Source of the DNA: Diphasiastrum complanatum
Lineage: Eukaryota > Streptophyta > Lycopodiopsida > Lycopodiales > Lycopodiaceae
Direction: 5' to 3'
NCBI GenBank assembly: GCA_029204225.1
Contig: CM055098.1
Span: forward strand, 326,501 to 390,500
Length of the DNA: 64,000 nt
In this document: one piece after another, positions 1 through 11,689 of the stretch
How positions within the stretch are numbered: position 1 is the stretch's first letter
How the letters are laid out: each line of letters starts with the position of its first letter
Notes under the pieces: model-generated
The model's input: the letters and a program-made list of their open reading frames with translations, nothing else
What the model was told of the DNA's origin: nothing
The model's database searches: none
Translations under genes and position numbers: made by a program

Positions 1-601
1 TATTTAGTTCTAAGTTTAAATTGCCATGGGCACCACACATAGATATGTAATTTCAAGCTAAGTAAAAGTTAGTCACAAAGGCCTATTGGGGGTTTGTCCC
101 ATGGCACCAGTGTGATTCAAAGTTAAGTTAGTCTATGTGGCTTACTTGTCCCACAGTGCATTTCTATAAGTGACCATCACTCCAAGTATAAATAGGAGTG
201 GAAGAGTCCATTTTCGGGGAGAACCTCATTTGAAATACATGCCTATCTTCTCTTTGAGTGTTCTCCCTTGTGTGGTTTCATGTATTGTATTACTTCACAT
301 TATATTGTATATTATTCATCTAGCAATAGGTTAAGTTAATCTAGGCCCTCCATTCTCTAGTAGGGTAAGCCTTAGAGGATGAGATTTAGTTTAAGGTATT
401 ATCTTTTAGGTTAAGCCGTCATTTGCTAGAAACTAAGTAGAGAAAAGAGATTCAGAAGAGTGGATCTTACCCTCAGGATACTCACCATGCTCATGACTGT
501 CTTTCTTGCATCCATATCCAAGCTATTGGAGAAGCCATAGGGAGACTGCCATAGTCATGCTAGTTGGAGCCATAGCCAGTTTGGATGCTGAAGATCCAAC
601 A
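1..601 (+). repeat. 5' LTR (5' end cut by window) of a small non-autonomous LTR element
   Basis: The stretch from about 104 to 601 is repeated, with few changes, at about 1705-2212. It ends in CA, directly before a primer-binding-like site. A TATAAATA box sits at 187-194, in the place expected for an LTR promoter. The matching position in the 3' copy reads CATAAATA, so the second promoter is probably weakened. The true 5' end of this LTR lies left of the window. Confidence 0.8.
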
Positions 602-620
602 TTGGCACCGTTGCCAGGGA
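602..620 (+). other. Primer binding site, tRNA-Asp type
   Basis: TTGGCACCGTTGCCAGGGA begins immediately after the LTR's terminal CA. It matches the well-known plant TGGCGCCGTTGCCGGGGA site, complementary to the 3' end of tRNA-Asp, with two mismatches. This fixes the LTR end and the plus-strand orientation of the element. Confidence 0.75.
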
Positions 621-1622
621 GAGATTGAAGCTATGAGCGCACAACCTCAATGACAAAGCTTTGAAAGACAAGCAATGATGATTCCGTGGAGATTTGTACA
701 AAGGCATTGGTTATATTATGGACAGATATGCAAATCCACACAAGACCCATCTCATTCCTTTTTTCCATCCATTCATTCTCTCATGTTCCACCATATACTA
801 CATCTTCAGCTTCATCTCACTTCCCCCATCCTTGTCTCAAGTCTTCATTCTTCCCCGATGGATCAATCTGCACTACTTTAGTTTGTCAACTACAGTACTT
901 CGTGAAGCAGACAAATCTACGACATCTGTAGCATACCATTGATAAAGTTCACGGGGCTTGAAGCAACAAACTCAAGGATGTTAGAGGCTCTCAACAATGA
1001 TAATGAGCCATGTCTTAAAAAAAAAAAAAAGACACGTTAACAGCTTGTTGATCCTTCAAAAAAAAAAAACAAAAAAACAAGGCCATACACACCTCTATAC
1101 ATTCCCGACCGCTTGAAGAGTTCTTGAACTCTGTGAAGAATTCAAACAGCGGCAAGAAACGTCAAATGGGAAATCTCTGCTGCCAAAAGTGCTTCAAAAG
1201 ATAGTAATGAGCAAAGGAATTTTGATCCATCCAGCCACTTCCATATATCCACCTTCACCACTTCCAAGATTTCAACACCCTCTATCACACCCACTCCATC
1301 TTCATCTCACTGCTGTTCAGTAACCCCTTGTGTGGCATTCACATCATGTCTCAAGAAATACTAAGCTCGTGTACATCATCCGTTGAATCATTTGCGTGAG
1401 CAATTGGAAGCAAGTCATCAACGAGCCAACTCCACTCTGCTTCAATTCAAATCTTCAAAAGACACTCATACTTCTTCAAAGATTAATCTCCTATGGAGCA
1501 GCACTTTACAAAAGTTCCACATCTACAAGCTGCACCGACTTTGACTCCTCCAGCACCATAAGGAATGGGGTCTTAACATTGCACTTGGCGTGGGATCGCC
1601 AAGTTCTTAATGGAGGGGATAA
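602..1622 (+). mobile_element. Coding-free internal region of the small LTR element
   Basis: About 1.0 kb lies between the primer site and a polypurine tract (AATGGAGGGGATAA, 1609-1622). No Gag, protease, RT or integrase motif is visible in any frame. The ORFs here are short and serine/proline/histidine-rich without a family signature. Poly-A runs occur near 1017-1070. Size and lack of coding fit a TRIM/LARD-like element mobilised in trans by an autonomous partner. The shared tRNA-Asp-type primer site suggests a partner from the Ty3 group found elsewhere in this window (inference). Confidence 0.65.
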
Positions 1623-2212
1623 TGTAGGCTGATATTCCAAGGAATATTCTAGCTATCCTGCTGAACATCTTCAAAAATACAAGCAAGATAGGATTTAAAC
1701 GCACCAGTGTGATTCAAAGTTAAGTTAGTCTATGTGGCTTACTTGTCCCACAGTGCATTTCTGTAAGTGACCATCAATCCAAGCATAAATAGGAGTGAAA
1801 GAGTCCATTTTCGGGGAGAACCTCATTTGCAGTACATGCCTATCTTTCTCTCTGAGTGTTCTCCCTTGTGTGGTTTCATGTACAGTGTTACTTCACATTG
1901 TATTGTATATTATTCATCTGGCAACATGTTAAGCTAATCTAGGCCCTCCATTCTCTAGTACGGTAAGCCTTAGAGGATGAGATTTAGTTTAGGGTTTTAT
2001 CTTTTAGGTTAAGCCGTCATTTGTTAGAAACTAAGTAGAGAAAAGAGATTCAGAAGAGTGGATCTTACCCTTAGGATACTCACCATGCTCATGACTGTCT
2101 TTCTTGCATCCATATCCAATCTAGTTGGAGAAGCCATAGCGTAGACTAGTTGGGAACTGCCATAATCATGCTAGTTGGAGCCATAGCCGGTGTGGATGCT
2201 GAAGATCCAACA
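1623..2212 (+). repeat. 3' LTR of the small non-autonomous element
   Basis: It starts TGTAGGCTG right after the polypurine tract and ends CCAACA. Most of it repeats the 104-601 sequence, but the segment joining the first ~80 bases to the shared part differs from the 5' LTR, so one copy carries a deletion or replacement. Sequence directly to the right (2213 on) is Ty3 pol, so the element sits inside copy I. A target duplication cannot be tested because the left flank is outside the window. Confidence 0.75.
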
Positions 2213-3790
2213 ACAAGCTAATGTGACTCTCCCTTTCCACGTTCTCTGAAAACATGTAGGTAAGTGGAAATAGCAAATTCAGTCCACCGACACCACCACC
2301 CCTAACGAGCTGCCCGAAATGCCATTACACCTCACAAATCCACTTACTGAAAGGGGCAATATCAAGATTCCAACTACCCATCGCCAATCTCACAAAGTGC
2401 AGTTGTACTGGATGGTGGCTCAAGTGTCAACATCATTTCCACCTCCCTCATGTAAGAATGGAATCTGAGAGACAAACTCACCAAGCCCACTTGTCAACTC
2501 AGGATGGTTGATCAAAGTGTGGTCCAACCTACCGGTTTCCTCCCACAAGTTCTGATCAAACTAGGAGGCCTGAAATTTTTTATAGACCTAGTCTTACTCG
2601 ATATCCCTAGTAATGCCTATTCCTACGAGTTACTACTTGGTCACCAATGGTTCACTAATGCAAGAGTCATTCACAACTGGAGCAAAGGATGAGTCACCTT
2701 TGGAAATAGAGACAACTCTATTACCATTGATTCATTTGGCAAACTCAAACCCGCATGTTTTCACAATGAGGGATTCTCTACTACTAATTCAATGTTTGAT
2801 TCACACCAGTGCACTCAAGAAAAAGGTCATTATGTTGAATCTACTGGTATCATAAGCTGGAGTCACAGTGTGGCTACCATTAATTGTGTGAATGCCGATT
2901 ATTGTGCTCAACATCAGGATGATTGTACCTATACTCGGTTGGCCGATAACAAACAAATTCCTGATCTAGACACCCCTATCATTATTATCTATTTTACTGA
3001 TATTCTTCCACACAATGATGAGTTGTTAAATGTTGCATGGCTACCTAATGATGAATCAGAAGATTTATTCGTAGATGATGAAAATGTCTTACAAATTTAG
3101 AATTGCCTAGAAGATTTGGACAATTCTGATATTCAAATCCTTAACTACATGGAGGCACTTTCACTCAAATCCTTTCCGCAGCATTCATCCAAAGTGGAAC
3201 CAATTGCCAAGGTTATGGTCGAAAAACCTGATACCAAGCTATACCATGTCAAACGACCAAACTATTCATGGGACCTCTATGAGGAGGAAACAATTTTTCA
3301 AATCGACGATGAGATCTTCCATGATGTGCCACCAGTTCCTCATCTGCATACCTCACGTCCTCTGAAACCACAACCTCGTGGCCACACCATGAAAGAAAAT
3401 ATGAAGAAACCCTTGCAAATCCAGCCACCTGGAGACCTTACCACTGCTAGGGAAGTTCATGATATCGCATATGCTCATACGCCAATCCCCGAACCTCCCA
3501 AGTCACCATCCAGAGAGTTGAAAGGCAAGGCCTCCCTCGAATCCCCAACACATGATGTGCTTGCATATTTTAAAGGCTACACGATCGAGGATGTGACCAT
3601 TCAATTACCACAAGCTCAACGTGAGCCAAATGGTAACTCACCCTACGAAGGCCTTGCCTGAACCATCACTCTCTCCTTGAGTGGGCCCAATGAAAGTAAC
3701 GAATACATTGTCCACATAAGGGCTCATCTCAATCGGGAATAACGTAGAAGGCTTGAGAAGCTTTTGCACAAATATCGACATGTCTTTGCA
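2213..3790 (+). pseudogene. Ty3 retrotransposon copy I: Gag tail, protease and protease-RT linker (broken)
   Basis: The aspartic protease motif is visible as V-L-D-G-G-S-S-V-N near 2403, where plant OTA-type Ty3 elements carry DGGS in place of DSGAS. The later protease region includes a GHQW-like GxxW motif (2642-2653). A linker follows in one frame from 2792 to 3661, broken by TAG at 3098. It is matched closely by the minus-strand copy III at 15378-16331. Just before RT the sequence stops matching (about 3790) and joins copy II. The start of protease has an early stop. The fragment is non-functional, and its left part was split off by the small LTR element. Confidence 0.75.
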
Positions 3791-4386
3791 TATAATCCTC
3801 AGAATCCGCGTCCAATGTCCATTTAAACCTGGAACCAGTGCACCTCTCAACTTCATTGCGATACAACAACCAGCAGTTCCAGCAGGGATGCCATCAGAAA
3901 GACACCAATTCCATGCTCATGTGTTAGCTGTCACATGAGCACAGAAGAGAAAGGAAGTGGCTCCCTCACCACCACCCTCGATCACTGACGACCAACCCTC
4001 AACTTCAGCACCATATCTGAATGTGAGGGAAGAAAGAAGACAGTACTAGAAAATATGACACTAGGTACAAAAGGCACAAGTGGAGGAAAAAGAGCAGGAA
4101 AGGGATAATCCCACGGAACCTCCAGTTGGCATGGAACGGGAACCGCAAGCGGGCTCACCACTACGCACTAATCAGAATGATCAGTTGCACCAACATGAAC
4201 CACCTTTTCACATGGTGGAGCCTGAGGGACACCACACTGAAAGGCTCACAATCTTATTGGCAAGCCGTGTTAGTTTACCTCTCGGAGAATTACTGCGGAT
4301 TGCACCACAAGCAAAAAGCCTTCTAGCTGAATGGGCCAAAGCAGATGAGGAACTAGTAGTGCCTGAGCCCATATATTGTACGGGCT
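3791..4386 (+). pseudogene. Ty3 copy II, probable Gag/linker remnant
   Basis: The sequence is glutamate/proline/histidine-rich in several frames, with no intact Gag domain or zinc knuckle visible. I assign it to copy II only because it runs straight into that copy's protease on the same strand. The left edge is approximate, placed where similarity to copy I/III ends. It may also contain unrelated sequence. Confidence 0.4.
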
Positions 4387-5061
4387 ATGAAGAAACAAGT
4401 AACGTCCCACATCGGGACAGCATGGGAAAGTGAGGAACACAACATCACTTTGCCAATCAAACACAAGAGATACGAGGACGAGGTAGCAGTAGTAGATGGA
4501 GGATCAGGTGTCAATTTGATCTCCACTACTTTGTATGAAAAATGGGGTTTACAAGGATTAAAGCCAGCAAGATTCGCCATCAAGCTGGCAGATCAATCCT
4601 GTGTAAAACCAAAGGGTGTAGTTGCCGATATCCCTGTAAAAATAACAGGCATGCAATTTGTGATCACTTTTGTAGTCATGGATATACCTGAATCTCCAAC
4701 TGCATACCGTGTATTTCTGAGAAGACCATGGTTGAGGACTACGCAAGTAGTACACAACTGGGGTACGAGGAAACTCACCTTTGAGAATAGAGAGCGGGGT
4801 GTAAAGGTTGATCCAACCACATGGGCTGTGAAACCTATTGCACCCAAGGCTGATGACGGATCATCTACGACAGATCACATGATTGATCGCCCAAGGCCAT
4901 CCAAGAGAGGTCACTATGATTCAGAGATGAATGTCGTGATATGGACGGATGCATTAGCAACTATTGACTATCGGACATGTCAATATGAATCGGATCCTGA
5001 ACCCAGTACATCTTCACCCAAGTGTCACACTATATGGACACACCCGTCACATGTGGGATGA
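4387..5061 (+). pseudogene. Ty3 copy II aspartic protease
   Basis: A 224-codon frame carries V-V-D-G-G-S-G-V-N (about residues 35-43), the protease active-site loop in its DGGS form, and a later RRPWL segment resembling the GxPWL motif. The frame ends early at 5061. At about 5031-5034 the sequence reads CTATATGG, where copy IV reads CTATGG, so two extra bases shift the frame. The normal reading continues in the frame starting at 5022. Role if intact: cleavage of the Gag-Pol polyprotein in the particle. Confidence 0.8.
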
Positions 5062-6790
5062 ATATGATAAACGTAGCATGGCTGTCAGCGGAACCTATTG
5101 AGAACCCAGTGGACGATGATTTAGTCCCTTGGAAACATGCTCTAACCTATAATAAGGAGATTGAGCTGACTGATGAGCAGGTCCTACACCACATGGACCC
5201 AGATCGTTACGGAATAAAGAAAGTACTAGCTCAACCACCGCAAAAGTCTGCTATGGCGAAAGTCTCAAGGATCGATCCACCCAAGGCACCTGCGAATAAG
5301 AAGAATCAGTTGAAGCAATGCTACAACTAGGTGATCCGATGGAGTGATATACCCAAAGAGGCGATAGCTATAGTGGATGTCGATATTTGCAACCACGAGG
5401 TGAATGTCACGGTAGTTCCAATGAAGGACAACAAGGATGAATCCACCAAAATGACAAAAAAGAACAAAAAAAAAGTGTTGGATTCCTTGAAGTCAATCAA
5501 GATGGACTCAGATACAGCGTCATCTTCTACACAGGTGACAGAAAATCAAAAAATGACCAGTCGGATTAAGATCAATATGTTGAATGAGGAATCTCGACGA
5601 GCGCCAGTTCACGAGATGTCTGAGACTTTCAAGAACTATACCTTGGACAACGTGGTAATTATGATGTCGCAAGCTCAATGAGAACCTGATCAAAGTCAGG
5701 CACCAGCGGAACAAGTCTTCTAGGGACCTACGAGAACACAGCCGATGAACCTTGCCGAGCCAGGTGAAGAAGAAAAGATAGTGCATGTGTGAGAGCAATT
5801 AACGCCCACACAGTTCAAGAGACTACGATCATTGTTGGTGGAGTGTAAAGATTGTTTTGCCTAGAGCTATAGTGATCTTAAGGGCATTCCTCCAATAGTA
5901 GTCCAACACACCATACCTTTGGTGGACGGAGTAGTCCCCAAGATAAGTTGTTACTACCATTGCAGCCCGAATTATATAGAGCTGATCAAGCAGGAGTTGT
6001 AGAAGCTGATGGATGTAGATTTCATTTACGAAATCGAGCACACGGAATGGGTATTGCCGATAGTTATAATACCCAAGAAGAATAGCAAAATGCGGATTTG
6101 TGTGAATCTAAAGACACTAAATGCAGTCACCAAAAAATATCATTTTCTCTTACCATTTACGAAAAGTGTCCTCGACAGAGTAGCTGGCGCCAAAGCTTAC
6201 AGTTTTCTAGACGGCTTCAGCGGCTACAACCAACTGAAGATAGCCCCCCAAGACCAACACAAAATAGCATCTGCCATGGAATGGGGAACCTATGCCTATA
6301 AAGTGATGCTATTCGGACTTTGCAATGCCCTAAGCACCTTCCAACGAGTCATGCAGACGGCATTCAAAGAATATTTGCAAAAAAATTTGGAAATTTTCTT
6401 GGACGATCTACGCGTGCATGGACCAAACTCAAAACACTTATCCAAGTTGGAGAAAGTGCTACAAAAATGCCACGACTTCCAGATCTCCTTGAATCCAGAA
6501 AAATGTCAACTATGGGTGACACATGGCTTGATTCTCGGCCATATAGTGTCAAGACACGGGATTTCCACAGACCTATCAAGGATCAGGATCACTGTTGATC
6601 TACCACCAATGGGGACGATCTGTGAAGTCTACATCTTCATGGGTCATGCTAACTATTATAGGATCTTCATTCTTGATTTTGCGGAGTTAGCCCAACCAAC
6701 TTACAAACTCACAATGGATCTGGAATGAGGAAGCCCTAAAGGCTTCCAAAAGCTTAAGGATGCATTGGTTTCAGCACCAATCTTATGCCC
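5022..6790 (+). pseudogene. Ty3 copy II reverse transcriptase (nonsense-riddled)
   Basis: One frame runs through linker and RT but is interrupted by stops at 5328 (TAG), 5679 (TGA), about 5721, 5790, 5863 and 5999. RT motifs are clear from 6009: GYNQLKIAPQDQHK, FGLCNA.STFQRVMQ and the catalytic F-L-D-D-L at 6396-6407 (usual Y-L/I-D-D). Toward RNase H the frame breaks at 6728 because a few bases are missing relative to copy IV. The frame is dead as a coding unit. Confidence 0.85.
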
Positions 6791-7106
6791 ACCCCCCCAT
6801 ATTCTTGATCTTAATAAGGCGCTACCTTCAGACAAAGTCGAAAATCAGCTACCAGTCGCTCGTATGTATTACTGAGCTGATCTTCTTGGCGATCCATGGA
6901 CACGCAGATTCCAAGCATGGGTCGACCAAGATTGGCTGAGAGGAGTCCATATGTCCCTTCACACGCCCAAGGACTTGAAGAAACTGACCGCCTCAACTTT
7001 ATGGAGGACATCATAACCTACCTGATCCAACAAAGGAGGGCGAAGAAGACTCTTTACTGAACTGGCAGAGTGCCGAGGGACTGGCACTACTTCAGGCCAT
7101 GGGTCC
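6791..7106 (+). pseudogene. Copy II: tail of the third ORF fused onto RNase H by an internal deletion
   Basis: At about 6797 the sequence leaves the RNase H region and continues as a match to 25497-25800 of copy IV (for example DKVxxQLPVAR, and AWVDQxWLxGVH). Everything between, including integrase and most of the third ORF, is missing: about 5.6 kb judged by copy IV coordinates. The junction sits in a run of C. Several stops interrupt the remnant. Confidence 0.8.
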
Positions 7107-7320
7107 TGTTGGGGGTATTCCCAACGAATTGTAAATAAATAGATTCGACCAATAAAATGTGTTGCGAGGGCATGGCATATTGCGCGCGTAAGCCCATGGC
7201 CCAATGTACTTTTGTGGACCCTTGGACCAAGTTGGGTCCAAGATGAATGGATAGGATCATTGTAGATATTAGCCAATAGGATTTTGGGGCAAGGGCCTTC
7301 CCAATTTCCGTGCCTGAGAA
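7107..7320 (+). repeat. 3' LTR fragment of Ty3 copy II
   Basis: It starts TGTTGGGGGTATT, the same start as the copy IV LTR at 25809, and shares blocks with it up to the GGGGCAAGGGCCTTCC block. After about 7320 similarity is lost. Relative to copy IV the inner part differs by insertions and deletions, so the LTR is both rearranged and truncated. Confidence 0.75.
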
Positions 7321-8000
7321 AAAAAATTTGTTTTTCTCAAAAAAATTTACAGTTGCCCACAATCCTTCACGAGCACCCCAAATGCACCATATAGACAACC
7401 GTTAAAAAAAACTTTTACCGTAAAACTTCTTAAATTCCTATGGTTCTTGCAATCTCCCCCGAGCACCAAAACAATTCATGGATCTCAAAGTTTATACAAT
7501 CTAGTTTGTAAAAAATTTACAACCCCTTTTTCTAAGTTGAATGCCCATTTTTCCTTCTCATTCTTTGAGCGCCCATAACTTCCTTGTTTGAGTTTAGATG
7601 CCAGTGCTATAAAAACGAAAAGTGACCAGAAAGATGATCCTGACACTGCTAAGTTATTAAAATTGTGTCATTATTACTTTTCAAAAAAAAAATTCAAGAC
7701 CCCTATTCTTGAGTCAGTTTTTTTTTTGTGTTTTCATTAGAAATTTTCAAATCTTCATATCACCTCCGTTTTAGATTAGATTCAAATGCTGTAAAAAGCA
7801 AAATTGTTTGTGGTGACAGATTGAACACAACAAATACTTCATTTTAATTTGTTACACTTTCCATTCGCAGCCACTTTATTCTTCGAGGACTCAAAATCTT
7901 TAAGTGAGTGGAGAAGAGCAATTTTACCAGCTTGTAAAATATCATTCTGAATAAATTTCAGACGGTGAATTCATAGTCCACAAGTCTTCACTAGTCATCA
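7321..8000. other. Unassigned AT-rich spacer
   Basis: I see no ORF of note, no repeat shared with the rest of the window, and no LTR ends. It contains several short homopolymer A and T runs. It may be the leader of the Gag-like ORF that starts at 8001, but nothing in the sequence proves it. Confidence 0.3.
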
Positions 8001-10041
8001 ATGATGGACCGTTATAGTCAAAACATTCAATTTCCATCTATTGATGAAATACAATATAAAATCGTACGTTACAGCCTTGTATTTGACAGACAACCAAGTT
8101 CAATCAGCATTGATCATTGGTTGACTGAATTAGAAGCTTATTTTCATCATCGCCATTATTTTGAAGAAGATAAAATCTATTTTGCTTCATTATGCGGATA
8201 CTCAAGCACATTTGAGCACAAAGCTTTGGAGTCAATTCAATATTGCTTTCATTGATAGTATTACCAAGTTTTATGAGAAATCATTTGAATCTCTCAAACA
8301 AACTTGTTCTGTACAACAATTTAATCAGCAACTCTTGGCATTGGTTCATAAGACAAGATTTGAGTATAGAAAATTTTTGAGCTACTATGTGGGTTTCCTT
8401 CAAACGCCTATAAAGAATGTGCTTCAACCAACTCTTTCCAAATCCATTTATGTTGTTAGTTTTATGGAATTGTGCAATATGATGGATCGTGCACTTGCTC
8501 CAGAGCACTTATCTGCAAACCACATCAACGAATGGTGGAAAGTCACCACTTCACGAAAACCTTATTATTACAACCAACGACTATTTGAATACGTTAGTCC
8601 TACCTTTGATGGAAGCATTCACTCCATTAATGTAGACAGTTGGCTAGAAGATTTGGATTATAACTTCTACTATAGTGGAGGTATTGATGACAGTAGTATG
8701 GTTTACTTTGCCTCATCGAGTTTCCAAGGACGTGTTCAGTCATGGTGGAACATCGTTCACGACTTTCTTCCTAAGAACTGGTTAACTTTCAAAAGAGTTT
8801 GTAGACAGATCTTCAATCGATCTGGCTTCATCCAATGGTATTCTTTGGACCAGACAACTACAGTTGCTGAGTACAATAGAGAATTCCAACAAATGGTCCC
8901 AATATTCGACTATGGAGAAGTATATCTTATACAATGCTATATATATGGCTTACAACCTCAATATCGGAGCATTGTAGGAAACTATCTACAAACTACTTCT
9001 CTCCAGCCTGGTTTCCAATTAAGGAAAACTATGGAATATGCTTTAAAGTATGAGCAACAAGAACAAAGGCTTAAATTGGAAGCTGAAAGGAAAGAAAAAC
9101 AATCCAAGTGGTTTGAGGAAATGAAGATGCGAATTTAGAAAGTGAGTGTATACATTAAAGCATCAGTGGATCGACAACCACATGTGAATGAAAGAGAATA
9201 AACTTTTGAAGATGAAGATGATTTTAGCAATGAGTCTAATGAGCCAAGTGACAACAATGAAGCGGATGAGCGAAGTGAGGACAATCAATCAGATGAGCAA
9301 AGCGATGACGGAAGTGAAGTCCCAGATCCAGACACAATTGCAACAACAGATGGTGAAAATCAGAATTCAGACAAAGGTCAAGATTCGGATCGGGATGTGA
9401 AGATAATTAAACATCCTTTTAAGTTTCACTTCAACCATCAAAGTCCGGAACTTGACCTACATCAATGCCTTAATCTGGTCAATGAACAAGCAACTGTGGA
9501 TCGTCAGATTGGGAATATTGCTACGCTCGAAGACAATCGATCAAGACATTCACCAAACTTTCAGATTGAGGACTATATGACATCGATATTCCATTATTTG
9601 GAATTGAGTGGTTATTATAAGGATTCGGTCTACGAACCATGTCAAATTGATATGGGAGCTTTTGAGAATAATTTTATTTTTGACAATGATCTAAGAGAGT
9701 ATGAGGTATTCAACATGGATACTGGTAGAAATGAAGAGATTTTATTAATCCATGGAAATTCTACTTGTATCAATACTTTGGATTATGGTTCAACGTCTCA
9801 TGGATCCATTAGTCAAGAGCTTCAAGTGGCTTTTGTTGGAGAAACTTACTCCTATGGATTCTCTAGAACTCATAAGCCAAATTGTAATTCACGTGCATAT
9901 TTAGAATGTATGGATGTGAATAATGATTGGGAACATTCTCTCAGTCAACCAACACTCTATAGGAAACTGATTATAAATATGCCATCAATCTATATCAGTT
10001 TCTTTGGAGAGGTTTACATTGCTCAGTTTACTCTAATGTGA
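8001..10041 (+). pseudogene. Decayed retroelement ORF with two tandem Gag (capsid-like) domains
   Basis: The first Gag-like domain begins in the frame of the ATG at 8001 (pattern D-x-W-L-T-E-L-E-A-Y-F, then FASLCG) and continues in the frame of 8161 after a shift near 8250. It ends around 8510. A second, better preserved domain of the same type runs from about 8580 to 9060: SWLEDLDYNFYYSG, FASSSFQGRVQSWW, then a KRVCRQIF helix. Next comes a lysine/glutamate-rich helix, stops at 9136 and 9199, an Asp/Glu/Ser-rich linker (about 9200-9400) and a region to 10041 with no motif I recognise. The architecture resembles retrotransposon Gag (capsid) proteins, here duplicated. No zinc knuckle, protease or RT is attached. 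Confidence 0.6.
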
Positions 10042-11284
10042 TCAATCTTCAACAATGATTGTTCACCATCAATGGTTATTTGGAACAATCGAAACATCAA
10101 ATTTCTAGTTCAACTTTGGAATGTATTTTCAATACTTGGGATTGATGCTTCAACGATTTATATGGGCGACTGCAAAATTTATATTTCGAGACAAGAGTCC
10201 ATATTTGAGGTCAATCAGTTCAAATATTCACTATCACCTATGAATGAGGTATTGACCAAATTTGAAGAAATATATTTTGGTCAACAATATGCCTAGAGAT
10301 ATACTTCATCATACGACCGAGTTTCAATATTCATGCCAACTACTTTGTATAGAGCATTTATATTTGAACAACAATTCATGACTACCATTGCTCATGGAAG
10401 AATTATAATGTTCTTCATCAAGTTGGTTAAACAACATGGATTGCCAGCTACGATAGAAGAGCCAGATGCAAGACAAAACCAAGAATCCAAGGGAATTGGA
10501 TAAGCATCTAAATTGGTATGATGTCGAGGAAGCAGACAAAAGAGGATATTGCAGTGACACACTATGTCCATTCCATACAGATTGGTTACCAATAAGCAAT
10601 ATGGTGCTTCATCAAACTCTTCTTCGACCATCAATTTTCCTCCATGGGAACAAGGATTACAATCTGAAGCCAACAAAATAATTTCAATTCAACAGCTTTG
10701 GATCTGTAATGAGGCAATACGTTTTTGGATGACACATCCTCAATCATGACTACTTAACTAAGGCGATCAAACTGATCAGACAAGAGTCTTCATTTTTTAG
10801 GACAAAAATGTTTAAGTAGGCCCAAAAGGAGCTATTAGCCTTAAGAACAAGGCGGTTCCCTCTTTAAGCCCTTCAAAGTAACTAATAAGGGTAATAGGCC
10901 AATAAGGGCCCAATATAGTTTGAATAATACTTAACAAGGGCTAACTATCCCTCAAGATAGTTAAGTTAAGTTAAGTAAGAGCATTGTCTACAACTAGGCA
11001 AGAGACATCATTTTGTGAATCTTTTGGCTCATTTGCAAGTGAGAGCTTCTAGCTTCCTTGTGAATGTGAGCCATAGGGATCTCCATTGCTAGGTCTCATG
11101 TGCCCTATCCACATGAATCCATGCTCATTTACATTGTTTTGTACTCTTCTTTTCATTGCTAATGTGATTCCATTGAGATCTCATTGTTTCTAGCTTTCTA
11201 TGGATATGTTATCTTGAATGCTTTGTACTTTTCTTGCTCTTAGCTTTACTTCCATTGTAGTTGCTATTTGCTTGAATTTGGCAC
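10042..11284 (+). other. Unassigned region, possibly the 3' end and LTR of the double-Gag element
   Basis: Short plus-strand ORFs (10072-10296 and 10466-10749) continue the style of the preceding ORF but show no domain. From about 10809 (TGTTTAAGTAGGCCC) the sequence becomes non-coding with LTR-like composition, and it runs to the copia fragment at 11285. No second copy of this segment exists in the window, so the LTR reading is unproven. Confidence 0.3.
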
Positions 11285-11677
11285 ATGACAGTAAGCAAGG
11301 CTTACAAGGTTTACATTCCTTCAACAAGAAAAGTTCTCATTTCTAGAGATGTCATCTTTGAAGAAGGCAATGTACCAAAGAAAGTTGATGTTGATGAAAC
11401 TAACAATCTTCATGTTGTTTCTCCTAACTTTCTTGATGGTGATGGATCTATGGATGATGATGGTGGAGATGCCTCTCCAAGTCAAGTTCCAAGAAGATCC
11501 TCAAGGCAAAGGGAAAAGCCAACAAGGCTTACATATGATAAGAAGGGTAAGCAAGTTGTGGAAGGTACAAACTTGGCTTTACTCACATGTTTTGGTACAT
11601 CTTCTTGTGTGGATGATGTTACGCATATGGATGGTTGTCTTCATGAAATGGATGTCATTTATGATTCTGGAAATTGA
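11285..11677 (+). pseudogene. Ty1/copia integrase C-terminal end and linker fragment
   Basis: The fragment starts inside the conserved SKAYKVYIPSTRKVLISRDV segment that follows the copia integrase core. The minus-strand element at 27031-27387 carries nearly the same motif. An acidic, serine-rich linker with PRRSSRQREKPTRLTYD follows. That linker normally leads into RT, but here the frame stops at 11677 and the sequence passes into LTR. RT and RNase H are therefore absent. The 5' side is cut at 11285. Confidence 0.7.
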
Positions 11678-11689
11678 AGAATCTTTATG

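Noticed and set aside
675..942. Three overlapping 68-82-codon ORFs in the small LTR element
   Set aside because: Different frames of the same C/T-rich stretch, none with a motif, so the internal region is treated as non-coding.
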